In this document: piece by piece, positions 26,251-37,736 of the stretch | Layout of the letters: the number at the start of each line of letters is the position of its first letter | Position numbering within the stretch: the stretch's first letter is position 1 | NCBI GenBank assembly: GCA_964020155.1 | Contig: OZ026565.1 | Location: 647,501-711,500, forward strand | Source: Chondrilla cf. caribensis | Lineage: Eukaryota; Porifera; Demospongiae; Chondrillida; Chondrillidae | Length of the DNA: 64,000 nt | Reading direction: 5' to 3' | Notes under the pieces: model-generated | Told to the model about the DNA's origin: nothing | The model's input: only the letters and a program-made list of their open reading frames with translations | Database searches by the model: none | Translations under genes and position numbers: made by a program

Positions 26251-28400
26251 TATATATAATTATATGGCAGGATATGAGAAAAGGGCTAACATCACGCATG
26301 GTGACGATTTCCCGTTTGTTGTCCATTATAGTGCATTTAATGTACTTCCTGTTGCAGTTTGTTTTGTATAATTAGCCAGTATAATTTCTGAGTTACGATC
26401 AATTGAATCGTTCCTTATGGAATTCCGCAATTTTAAGGTACACGCTGTTAAACATTCACTTCCGGTAAAAGTAAGTACATTCCGCATACCAACCGTATTA
26501 CAGATGACGTACTTTAAAATGGCGGGTGACTTCAGTAGACAATATTCTTTTTTGTGAGATAATGTAATGTTTTCTGTATACACACGCTTGGCGAAATTTT
26601 GGCGAAACCTTCTTTACCTGAAAGACTCTGCTACAACGACCTATGATGAAAATGAAGAGTAAGGGGCCTTATCAAGTGACAAGGAATCTTCTGATTGGTG
26701 AATTTGTCTTTGCAGCTGGGTCAGCGTTTCCTGGGACCCTAAATACTCTATACTACGCAACCAGGATTGGAATCAATTTCAAAGTGCCTTTGGCTTGTGC
26801 CGAAACATTATACTAACTTCTAGTTGTAATTCAGAACCTCCCGAACACTTCTTGACCAAATCCGAACTTAGGAAAAATGGGCTGGAAACGAGCGAGTCCC
26901 CCTTTTTGTGTCCATTCCCCTGCACAACTCCTGGGTCATATAAAGGCAAGGTTAGCATCATTAGAATCGCAAATGTCTTGTGCATCCTTTAATATGGAAT
27001 ATTGAGTTAAATTTCGCCTCTGTTCTTTCAAATGAGACAATTTTGTCCCAAAAACTGCTATTTTGCGAATACCCAAATGGTGGAAGGGCTAGCGACCGTA
27101 TACTACATCTGATTTTGTACGGGTTTTCGTTTTACGGCACCTCAAAGCTGGATTTACACAATGGCATGTGTTTGTCTGCTGTGACACCAGCCATTTCTGA
27201 GATATACGGTCCGGAAATACACCTTCACGAAGAAAATCTGAAAGGACTGATGTGCAGAGACTAACCACAACAAAGACCATTTGTTATTACAACAGGTTAC
27301 GGACAATGAATATCATGAATATAATTATAATACAAATTCAGGTCATATCACGATGTCTCTCTCTCTCTGGAACAATATTTGAATATATAACTAGAATAAT
27401 GTCCTATATATATCATTTGCAATTGGAGGCTGCTTCTTGTAGACGAAATTGGTGCAAAGATGGCCATAACGATGCAACACGAAGTGATTTGGCTGTTTAC
27501 CCTGCGTGGCATCAAGTTCAACCAACTATCCGTTAGTCTGCCATGCAGAGCACTGTAAATGGACTCGATACGATCTGAATTTGTCTTGATTTGCGTCCTC
27601 AACAATGTCGCAGTAGGCGATCGCTGGTGAACGTTATTTAGAGAAGATCCTCATACAATTCCATCGACTATGGAGGAATTGAACAGCACGGATGATGATG
27701 TTGCCATTTCGATAGCCCCCAAGACTCACAGGGTGACAAAACAAAAAGAAATAACCAAAAACGGAATAAAATAGTCTTGTTCACTTTTATAGACAATGCA
27801 TCTGTTGATAACACCACCATAAGTGATCTCCCAGCTGGTTAATACCGAAGAACAAACCATTTCTGGATTCATACCATCCCTAAAGTTCGCAGATTTATCA
27901 CGTAGATTCATACCATTTCTATGATTTTAGAAATAGTATTAATCAAGAAATAGCGGCCAATCTTATCGTCATAGCTGGTCTCCCAGCTAGTTAACATGAA
28001 AGAACAAGCCGTTTCTGGATTAATATCATTCCCAAAGAGCCGTATGTAATAAACTTAGCCAGAAATATCATGGGGGTTCTGTCCCAAAGATATCTATCCC
28101 CCCATCGAAAACGATCCCCCCAGACAGTTTACATCTATTTGCGTTATTGAAAAACAATCCCCCTTGCAAGAAAAGTATCCCCTCCCCCCTTGCATACCAA
28201 ACATGCTGGGGTGCATTGATCGTAGATTGCACCAAATCCACATAAATGTATTGGATAATTGATGAATGAAGGGATTGAAGGCAGAAAACATACTATTTCC
28301 AATCACAAAATAAAGCTATTTGCGTTAGCTATCTCCATGTGCATGTCGTCAGTGATTGTGAACACTCTGTATAACCATTTCATAACTTCACTTCTTTTAT
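26251..28400. other. Intergenic stretch without a recognisable gene
   Basis: Contains short frames around 26640-27270 with fragments that read for 40-60 codons in shifting frames, as in an old decayed coding element, but I cannot name it. Two related blocks with CTCCCAGCTGGTTAA/CTCCCAGCTAGTTAA lie at about 27825 and 27990. Confidence 0.4.
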
Positions 28401-28409
28401 AATTGAGAC

Positions 28410-28620
28410 ACGGTGAGCCTATCTCCATACGAGACCCTATTTGGGAGGATCCCCAACCTCCCTATTGACTTCAACCAGCAGTATAACTACAGCCCAGAAG
28501 ATGATCTAGCAAAACTCAATAATGCGGAGTCCCCAGATAAAGAAAAAGAGAAGAAGAGACAAGATGAGCAACTGAAAGCTATATCTGAAAACATTGCCAT
28601 AGCGTATAGTTTTCAATTCC
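28410..28620 (+). pseudogene. Ty3/gypsy-type integrase C-terminal scrap
   Basis: Reads SPYETLFGRIPNLPID then a charged stretch. This wording is the end of the integrase core in Ty3-type retrotransposons (SPYE-LFGR-P-LP). Nothing else of the element is seen, and G-rich inverted sequences flank it near 28096 and 28740. Confidence 0.65.
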
Positions 28621-29031
28621 AAGGATTGATTCTGGTGGGGGGATAACTTTTGTCGAATGAAAGGCATCCGGGTGGATACTTATTGATCAACGCCTTAGGG
28701 CGACAATTATCTGGTGGATCGGTTTCGGGGGGGGATTGATTTCTGCATGACAGTTTTCCAAAATTTGTAAATGTTACTGTATAATGTCCATGTTACATTT
28801 CCGGTCTACTCTGTGTACGGATAACATTATCGACACGTGGAGAATGTTCGGACCTCGTTCTCAGTCTAGGAAAGGAGTCTTGATCTGAAACTTGGCAAGA
28901 TGGTAGGGTGAACATAGTAGATACATAAGATGCAACAATCGGGATTTGCCAGAAATAAATCCTGTTTGCCGATTTTGCCCTATGTTGACAGTTTACATAG
29001 TGCGTGAAGTGGGCCCTTTTCTCATAACCTG

Positions 29032-29035
<4 letters not shown>

Positions 29036-29098
<63 letters not shown>
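29036..29098. repeat. CA microsatellite
   Basis: A perfect (CA)n of about 60 bp. Confidence 0.95.
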
Positions 29099-29103
<5 letters not shown>

Positions 29104-29229
29104 GTATCCCGATTGGTGTTATGGTCACTTAAGATCAAAGGGACCGACTGGAATACATGCGCGATGTACTGGGGTACAACACTGACCTTATTAGTGATGT
29201 ACCCCGGTTTTCAAGTGACTGGTATTAAT

Positions 29230-30064
29230 CATAGATACTGTATACCCAGGATAGGAAACTGTTTATATTGTGTATAAAATCAATACATTATAACATGTGT
29301 TAAGCATATTATAAATTATCAAACCGCAAACACGGAAGTGTCTCGAGGCTTGACCGAATCGTCGAAGAACGATCAAAAATAGAATCGTTCGAAACAGACT
29401 CTGGGAACATTTTAAACGAAAAGTATCAACTTTGCCAAGGTACACTAGCCCCAAATCATACAACAACTCAGGTCATTGGGGATCGCAGAGCACACGTCTG
29501 GCACAACAAGGGGAAATCGCAAATACACAACAGGAGTAACTTGAGAACAAATTTTCAAGAAATCAGAAAGACGTATGCCATCATTCTTGTACTCCACGTG
29601 TAGTTGGAATCCCGTCCTATAACACTACGAGGGCCGTTTCGTCGGATTACTGTCTGCTGTCTAGATACAGCTCGAAAAGACGACTTTCACGGCTTGAGAA
29701 TTGACCATTTCGTGCGCAAATTTTCTGAGCCTGAGTACTTCCGATTAACTCCGTTCGAGGCTTGAATTACTCGTAAAGAACTGATCTATACCACTGCATG
29801 TGTTTTATAACGGTCAGCCCAATCATTGTCAAAGAAATCTGGACGATTTGGAGCATTTGAAATTGATCGGGCACGCTAAGCCTAAGTAAACTTTACTGAC
29901 CACAAAACAAACTCCATCCGTGTTTCGCTAATTTTAGGATACGGGCGAGCAAAAATTCTGACGTCATCCAATGAGATCGCACGAAACCGCAAATATCCGA
30001 TTCGGTCAAGCCTCACGCCACGTAGTCGAGTACAGTTTCCTATCCTGGGTATACAGTATCTATG
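29230..30064. mobile_element. Non-autonomous TIR element, 835 bp, perfect 33-bp TIRs with subterminal inverted repeats
   Basis: 29230-29262 (CATAGATACTGTATACCCAG and on) is the exact reverse complement of 30032-30064. A second inverted pair, GAGGCTTGACCGAATCG, lies inside at 29345-29361 and 29998-30014. The flanks are ATTAAT-rich. No transposase frame. Superfamily undetermined. Confidence 0.88.
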
Positions 30065-30210
30065 TATTAATTAATCAACAGCCATTGTTATGTGCCCATT
30101 GTGTATTCTCAGCTGTATTCTTGGCTGGAGCCATTCTTCGACGTTCTCAATGGGGGCTAAAAAAAGGTTGTTTCTCGGATTTTCTATTAGAAGAATCCAT
30201 AACCGTTGCT

Positions 30211-30405
30211 TCGTTCGTTCGGTAAGTATTCTAAGCCTCGTTGGTTCGGCAAGTTTCCTCGTTCGTTCGGTAAATACTCTGAAACTCGTTGGTTCGATGA
30301 GTTTCTTTGTTCGCTCAGTAAATATTCCAAGGCTCGTGGATTCGGCCATTTTCCTCGTTCGTTCGATAAGTGTCCTGACGCTCGTTGGTTCGGGAAGTAC
30401 AGGCG
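30211..30405. repeat. 48-bp minisatellite, four units
   Basis: Units of TCGTTCGTTCGGTAAGTATT plus 28 further bases repeat four times with 10-20 percent divergence. On the minus strand they keep a 16-residue period (EPTSFRVFTERTRKLA). Confidence 0.85.
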
Positions 30406-30902
30406 GCCAAAATGCCATCTGAATGGGTTGATAGCCACCTCCAGCTCTTTGAGAAAATCGTCTTTTTCGATGTCGTGAATGAAATCCATTTCCCATGTAC
30501 CGACCAAAAGCGGGGTACAACTATTACACATACATTGGAAACTCTTTTAAGACAAACTACAAAGGACCCAGGAAATCAGTTCTTGTTATCAGGTGTTCTT
30601 CTTATCAGGATTTGCTTACTACATGTTCACTACTACAGCAAACCAAATGATGCTCGGAAATTAGTTTGTATTAAGCAGAAATTTGTTTAAGAGTGTTTGT
30701 CTTAACGAGGTTCTACTGCATATGTTATACTATTCTATTCATATTAGGCTACACTGTTAAATTGAATCCCCTTATATGTATGTAAGTTCTACTATGATTT
30801 GTGACTTGTGAGTTCCTAGGTTACAAAACTCCTAGGGGATACCTTGTGTGTACTTATTTAGCATGTTATGCATTGAAAATATGTACGTATATAGATACTC
30901 AC

Positions 30903-31027
30903 ATGCTGTGTCCATAGCAACATAATAATCATCAATCCAAGAGAGATTCCACCCATACAGCAACAAATACTAAGCATGCTACGTTTTTCTTTCTTTGCTG
31001 GCTGCTCTGTCACATGAGAACGTTCAC
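30903..31027 (-). CDS. Candidate upstream exon of gene F with transmembrane segment
   Basis: Open exon from TGTAG|GTGAACG to CAGCAT|GTGAGT. Encodes a basic stretch KKEKR followed by CCCMGGISLGLMIIMLLW, a probable membrane span. It starts in phase 1 and ends in phase 0, compatible with the exons at 31108-31170 and 24818-24869. The layout (basic linker, TM, then AIG1) mirrors genes A and B. Confidence 0.5.
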
Positions 31028-31107
31028 CTACATATATTCAAATGAACATCCTAAACTTAAATTGATAACCAAGCTCATTCGCAAGATACAAATGGTGATG
31101 GCCTTAC

Positions 31108-31170
31108 CATACTGTTGAGTAGGCTTTTTTTTCCTATGTCGCAATTCACTTGTCAATGGTTTACTCTTGG
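31108..31170 (-). CDS. Candidate upstream exon of gene F, basic linker (21 codons)
   Basis: Acceptor TATAG|CC and donor TATG|GTAAGG, phase 1 at both ends, encoding SKPLTSELRHRKKKPTQQY. Matches in size and phase the short linker exons 17081-17022 (gene A) and 41384-41319 (gene B). Confidence 0.45.
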
Positions 31171-31576
31171 CTATATAGAGTAATAATAAAAAATATCCAT
31201 GATGTGTGGAATAGAACTGCTGACATTCTAAACCTCATGATGGACTGTCATAATAAAATAATAGTTCTTTTACAGTAACAATCCAATTATGGGACAACCA
31301 AAACGACAAAACAGACATCTACTTCTGGTACCAGATATTTGTGATCAGTTGAGGTCACATCAGCACCCCATACCAGACAACTTTGTGAGCACAAATGTAC
31401 CACATCAAATATGCAAGTGTCCCCCTCCAGGCATCACATCATTCATATATCCTTTCATTCTGTCAGATCCTGGCAACCACCCCCTATTCTTGTGAAGTAC
31501 ATGACCTGAATAGCTAACTAAATTATTGACAGTTGGAACAGGGCCAGTCTCATCCATTCCAAAATTGAAATCAATT

Positions 31577-31710
<134 letters not shown>

Positions 31711-33087
31711 AACGAAGAACCTCGAAGCCCTGGCAACAAGGTTCCTCAAGCGCTGGGCAGGACTTGCTCGATGTGCTGCCATCCACCGCCTGTACCTGCC
31801 AAAGAGCAGTGGTGGTCTCCATCTGCCTTCCCTGACCACCATCTTTAAGAAAACCAAGTGTGGACTGGCAGCCTCCCAGATGAACTCACGGGACTCCACT
31901 GTACGGCTCATCGCAGACAGGCAAACCACCGCAGAGAGCAAGGCATCCAGAGCCACCTTCAAGCCACACCAGGAGGTAGTTGCAGCTATGAAGGACGACC
32001 CAGGATCCTCTCGACCACAGATAATCAGGACTGTGAAACGGAGGGTCACAGCAGCTGACAACACCAGACGCCTGGAGAGCTGCAGACAACTTGCGGTGCA
32101 GGGTGACCATTCCCGCCGCTTTGATGACCGAGCATCCACCATCTGGGCAGAGGCACTGTGGGACCTTCCAGAGAGGGTGATGAAGTTCACCCTCAACGCA
32201 GCCCAGGACACCCTACCCCACAACGCCAACCTTCATCTGTGGAAGAAGCTGCCCACACCAAATTGCCCTCTCTGCTCCAATCGTCAGACTCTCTTGCATG
32301 TGCTGAACAACTGTCCTGTGGCCCTCCAGAACAGACGGTACAATCAGAGGCATGATGCTGTTCTGAAGCAGTTGTACCAGTTTGTCATCAGCCATGCCAG
32401 CCCCCAGCAGCAAGTCACCGTGGACCTCCCCGACCAGGAGTACTGCTTCCCTGCCTCCTTTGCTGCCACAGACAGCCGACCGGACATGGTCATTTGGAGC
32501 CAGTCCTCCATCCACTTAGTGGAGCTGACCATCCCATTCGAAACCACCATTGAAGACGCAGCAAGGAGGAAGAGGGACAGGTACCAAGATCTGCTGACAG
32601 AGTGCTCCGCAACATCCACTGCCAACCTCATCACCATCGAGGTTGGGTCTCGGGGCTTCCTCCATCTCGTGAGCCTCCAAGAACTGTACAAGGCCCTTGA
32701 CCACCCACCATCGAGAGAATGCCGGAGACTGGAGGAGGAGTTGGTCAAGACTGTGCTACACCACTCCCACCTCATCTGGTGTAAGCGCAACTGGCGTCAG
32801 GCGGAAGGCACAGAAACCTCTTAACGCTTTTTTTCTTTTTTTTTCCAGCACTATTACTACATAATGTTACTTAATTGTTATCATTGTCTATGTTATTAGT
32901 TTCGTTTCCCTTCTTTCATATTATTATTAATTTATTTATTTTTTTTCTTAGGCCAGACTATAAACTGTGTATGTGTTTTTGTAGAACACGTTTTAGCAGG
33001 GTCTGGGTCACCTAAGACCTCACATGTACCTTGAATTCTTTGGAATAATTATGGCCCATGTGCAGTGTAAAAAAAAAAAAAAAAAAA
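31711..33087 (+). mobile_element. 5'-truncated non-LTR retrotransposon with restriction-like endonuclease
   Basis: The frame 31711-32824 is the C-terminal part of a LINE polyprotein. CPLCSNRQTLLHVLNNC is a CX2CX7HX4C zinc motif, followed by RPDMVIW and, about 12 residues on, VELTIPFE, the PD-D/E core of the restriction-like endonuclease used by R2/NeSL/CRE-type elements. The reverse transcriptase is missing upstream, as after 5' truncation. The 3' tail ends in 19 A at 33069-33087. The coding part has no stops, so the insertion is young. Confidence 0.82.
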
Positions 33088-33118
33088 GGGAGGGAGGGAG
33101 GGAGGGAGGGAGGGAGAG
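33088..33118. repeat. GGGA microsatellite
   Basis: (GGGA)n immediately after the LINE poly(A). Confidence 0.9.
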
Positions 33119-33575
33119 CATGTCCTAGAGTGTGTTAATTAGACTAAGTAGTGACTTGGTCAGAAGTACAGATGAGGAGCTCCTCAAAAATACCTACCTA
33201 GGTAAATTGTTTCGGTAAACTTTCTAGGTCTATTAGTTCATCCTACTACTGTACGGTGAGAGTAAGAGGTTCCTACGACTGGAAACACACCTGAGGACCA
33301 GTGCTTTATGTAACCCTGAAATGTAAAACTGTAACCCTGCCCCTGGATCAAAGTGGACTTCCCTCAGATCCCCTACCATCACAACCCCCATCTCCATCTC
33401 TTAACCCATCCTCACATCCTACGTGTCCTTCACCTTCATCCCAGCCTTCCCAATTCCCCAACAAGCCCAGCCTCCACCACCATCACCTCCTGAATTGATG
33501 GCCCATAGTATACTCTAAACTAAGATGGTACGTACACAAACCACTCCCCCCCCCCCCACACACACAAAGACTCAC

Positions 33576-33891
33576 AATCATAGATCATGTTGTCCAGAAC
33601 GCGTGTGTCTCCCTTAAGCAGTATCTCAGGTTGAACTTCTTTGATCTTACCCACCCATTTTATAAGTTGTTCTTTGGACGTGAACGTACAGTCGAAGTAA
33701 GACGATTCACTTGACACTACAATAGCAGTCTTCTCTAACTGAACTTCAACTTCAGTTCCTCTGCGTATCTTGCAAGAAGCTTTTGGTCTCGGGTCCCAAT
33801 CACTATTATAAAAATCGATTTTACTGTCTTCCGACAGAGAGCCTGCGTACAACTTGGCTATGCACTTGGTGGAGGAGCCCAAGGTTCCCGT
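33576..33891 (-). CDS. Orphan exon, 105 codons, possibly gene F upstream exon
   Basis: Open from acceptor GTCTAG to donor GATT|GTGAGT, phase 0 to 1. Encodes a soluble alpha/beta-looking stretch (STKCIAKLYAGSLSEDSKID ... SKEQLIKWVGKIKEVQPEI). No family recognised. Its 3' phase fits the exon at 31108-31170. No start codon in the exon, so a further 5' exon would be needed. Confidence 0.4.
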
Positions 33892-34334
33892 CTAGACGAG
33901 AATGAGAAGAAAATGACAAAGAAACAGTTTAAGTCTCGCCACTGAGAGGCCGATCATACACTATTTGTACGGGCTTATGCAGTTGGGAACCCAAGGGACA
34001 GCATAGCCACTCATCATGAACTACTGGAATTCATGACTAGTTACGAACAATACACAGAGACATAATCGCTGGTGACTACGCTGTCCACCTCACCAAATCC
34101 GGTCCTTTGGCATTAACTGTTCCCTTGATAATCGAACGAACGGTCGACATTTTTCTGTAACAACTGATTATTAGAACACAGTCGGTAGTATATGATTAAT
34201 ACTATCCATACGCGTAGTATGAATATCAGTTGTATAGTTCCTATTTCAGACACAGCAAGTACCGCATGTCTTGAGGGGGCTAAAGTGATGAAATACTGGT
34301 AATACGTGGAGTTGTGGAATCATCTGAAGACACA

Positions 34335-34361
34335 AACATGCTCTCAGTCTGAGAGCATGTT
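34335..34361. repeat. Perfect short palindrome AACATGCTCTCAG-T-CTGAGAGCATGTT
   Basis: 13-bp arms with a one-base centre. Confidence 0.85.
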
Positions 34362-34549
34362 TGGCATTGCTCTCCAAATCACTGACTGTGTCATGCCTTG
34401 TGAAGCTCAATGGAATAGGTGCCTTAACAATGCTGTCCAACACCTACAATATCAGTTGAGTGCTGAACACACTAATAGCATCCAGTGGGTGAATGTGGCA
34501 TGAACATACCCTGTTGAACATTAGGTTTGACAATCAGAGGGTCACACCC

Positions 34550-35395
34550 TCTGATCAGCATTGCATGCTGAATTCTTTCCAACATCTTTGGAAAGAATTC
34601 AGGATGCAATGCAATCTTGCATTATTATAGGCTAAGGGATACACATTCAAAACATGGAGGGGGGTTTGCCTCTCACCACACAAGGTGCACAATGGTGTTG
34701 GGGTTTTCCTCCACACATTCAGGTTAGCATTATGTGGTAGCATATGCAGTGAGGGAGTTCAGGGAAAACTTCAGTACATGCTCCGGCAGGGTGGTGATTG
34801 TAGATGACCAGAATTGAGAAGCCCTACTGTCATCCCTAAGGGGTAGGTTTTGCCTGGAGAGACTGGTGCTGTGGGCGAGTCGGATATCATTGTCTACATC
34901 TTCAACTTTAGACTTGGCTTGTTTGCCTAATCTCTTTGCTGATGCTCCTGGGTCCTCCTGCATAGCAGAAACACCAACTTGATAAGGCTTGAAGGCTGGT
35001 CTTGATGAGCGGCTTCTTTTCTAGTCTCTTGGGTGGCAATGTCTCTGACAATTGAGTCTCTTGAGCAGGTCTTGGCAGCAGCCTTGGCAACATGCAGCTT
35101 CTTGTACATGGTTACCAATGACGGAAGTGCTAGACCTCCTTTCTCCTTGGGAAGGAAGAGGCATCAGGTGTCAGCGAACCTGGCCGGACCACTCCACTTC
35201 TTCAAGTATATATGTAGTGGCAGTGGGTTGCAGGGTTGACTCTAGCCAGGATAGCCAGGTTAAGTGTGGGCAAATGGTAAGCTTGAGAAGTAGCAGCTTC
35301 TGCCGAGCAGAAAATAAGGTCTTGTCAACCTTCTCTAGGAGAGACTTTAGCTTCAACCACATCAACCCTATTATTCTCTTTACCATATTATTATT
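34550..35395 (-). pseudogene. Degenerate LINE fragment, same restriction-endonuclease class, opposite strand
   Basis: Three minus-strand frames line up with the 31711-32824 element: HNANLNVWRKTPTPLCTLC with the zinc motif, RLAHSTSLSRQNLPLRDDSR, and an upstream part with LLKLTICPHLTWLSWLE. Frameshifts separate them. It is older than the plus-strand copy and probably a different subfamily. Confidence 0.75.
34561..34609. repeat. Inverted repeat with 22-bp arms (one mismatch) and 5-bp spacer
   Basis: TTGCATGCTGAATTCTTTCC... pairs with ...GGAAAGAATTCAGGATGCAA around spacer CATCT. It lies at the edge of the decayed LINE fragment. Confidence 0.88.
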
Positions 35396-35763
35396 CTCTT
35401 TACCCTTTTGAGGTTTTTATCTATTAGCTGTCATACTACCCTTGAAATTGCTTTAAGCGTCCTTACCTCTTCTCTAAATCTATTTCTCTTACCAACATAC
35501 ACTCCCTTCACGTATACCTTCCCTCTCAGCCGCTTCTTCTCTGTTGCATGAAATTCCTTTCTCATTCTCCATAATTTTGTCCAAACCATGCCTTATACTC
35601 TTTCTAAGCCTTTGTCTCCCCTTTTTACCCCCCTTTAACCAGTCTTTTCTCTAAGCCACCGAAATTTGCCCCACAGAATTCATTATACACATCATCAAGG
35701 TTACCATTTTCTTCCTAATTCTTACCCAAAATTCAACATTTTTCCTCCATATAATTATTAACA

Positions 35764-35947
35764 TATACCATATAGCGGGGAATTTTCACAGGACAAAATT
35801 TTTGAAGATGGCTCCGGATAAAATTTTTGCAGATACTGGCCACAGTAGTGTGATAGAACAATGAAAATACCTTAATTCGCAGAATCTGATGTTAGACCAA
35901 TCACGAAATCCACGAAAATTTTGCCCCATGAAAATTTCCCGCTATAC
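35764..35947. mobile_element. MITE with TATACCGTATAG-type TIRs, copy 2
   Basis: The left end TATACCATATAGCGGGGAAT followed by TTTCACAGGACAAAATTTT pairs with the inverted right end TATAGCGGGAAATTTTCATG. It is 184 bp and non-coding. Confidence 0.82.
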
Positions 35948-36742
35948 TTGTGTTGAACTTTAACTGCAGCCCCTCAAAGGTTAAAGACTTATGTATTATG
36001 TCATGTAGATGTATTATGATGTCATGAATTGACAACTGGCCATGGCCTTACAATTGGTGGCTTATTATAATGAAATGACGAACAACTGGCTTTTCATCAG
36101 AGGATGTATTTGTGAGTTGAAAGTGTAATATCGGAGAATTATCGAGTGAAACACTTGTAACCAAGATTGTGTGACTCAGCCAGAACTGGTTCACCTATTA
36201 TTACTTCAAAAGATATATATATATATATATTATATACGTATATTACATTCAATGCACCATAAAACAAAGGAACAAAACACACAATACACAATGAGCACGT
36301 AATACACCGTAATTAGCCTATCACTTAATCAATAATACCAAACATTAAAGAAATAATAATTGGCTATTAATTACAATATACGGAAGTATTACTAAGTACA
36401 CTACAGAAAGTACAAATAAAATTGATAAAATCATCAAAATGCAGTGAAAATTGGGGCAACTATAGTATTATAATGTAAATACCCAAGGCAACAGACATGC
36501 ATGCATGCATCACAATTATCATAACATTAAATTAATATGTAGTTTTAATCATACTTTATATATACATTTATTTATTGTATTTACATATTGATCATAGGTG
36601 CATAGTGAAACCAGGAGTAAGAGGGAACTGGCCACTCCCTCCTTTGAAATAGCCTAATAAAAATGTGGAAAATATCACTGCCATTGAAATTATAATAAGT
36701 TTCATTTCTTTGGGGTTATTAACAATGTTGCCTTCTAAAACT

Positions 36743-37681
36743 TTATATTGATTTACTTATCTCTAAATATCTAGTTATACAGTACCCAAGGTATTCTAAT
36801 TTTAGCTCTGTTATCTCCTTATCAGCGTGTTTGGTGCTGTTAAGTTGAAGAACTGAGTTCACCAACCTAATAACCCAATGAAAGATGTCTGTTGCATTGC
36901 CTTTCATCTGCTGTTGCTTTGCTGCAGTGATTGTCTCACTAACAATGTACTGTAATATGTAATGATATCGACTTTCGAGATCATCAGACATTTCCAGGAG
37001 CCTCCTCAGTACTCCCTCCCTGTAGTTATTATCCCATTTTTTGCCTTCAACAATCACAAACCGATTGTTTACTTTTTCCACAACTTTCCATTTTTGCAAA
37101 ATGTATGATGTTTCAAGCAATTCTTGATATTGTTTGTACTGCTCATCTTCATTTTCACTGAGTTGGTTTCCATTTGTCATCACCAAAATGGAATGGTTCC
37201 AGTAGTTACCCAAAATGTGTACAGATCTTTGTAAATACTTGAAAAGACCATCTAGTGCCTCACCCCGTGCATTGAGATCAATGACAATGAGAAAGGCATC
37301 AACCCCTAATCTTGTCATCAGAAGTATCTCAGTTAGGTCTGTTATAAAATCCGATTCGGAAGAATTCTTATCAGATCTTCCAAGATCTGGAGGAACAATA
37401 ATACACATTCTTCGGTTGAAGGATTCCAATGATGTTAAGTTACAATGCAGACGTGTCCTGTTTCTTTTATATAAATGGGCAGCTATAAATTCTGGAAACA
37501 CCGTCTTCCCAAATATTAAGTTGCCAACAGAACCTAGTCCAGTACCTGTGTCTCCAAGTAACAGCCACACAGTGTCATTCTTTTTTATGTGGTAGTCTAG
37601 AAAAACTTCTTCATCCATGCTCGAATCTGTATAATGCACATGGAAACAGCTATTGGGTTCAGCATATATGTGTACAGCTAT

Positions 37682-37736
<55 letters not shown>

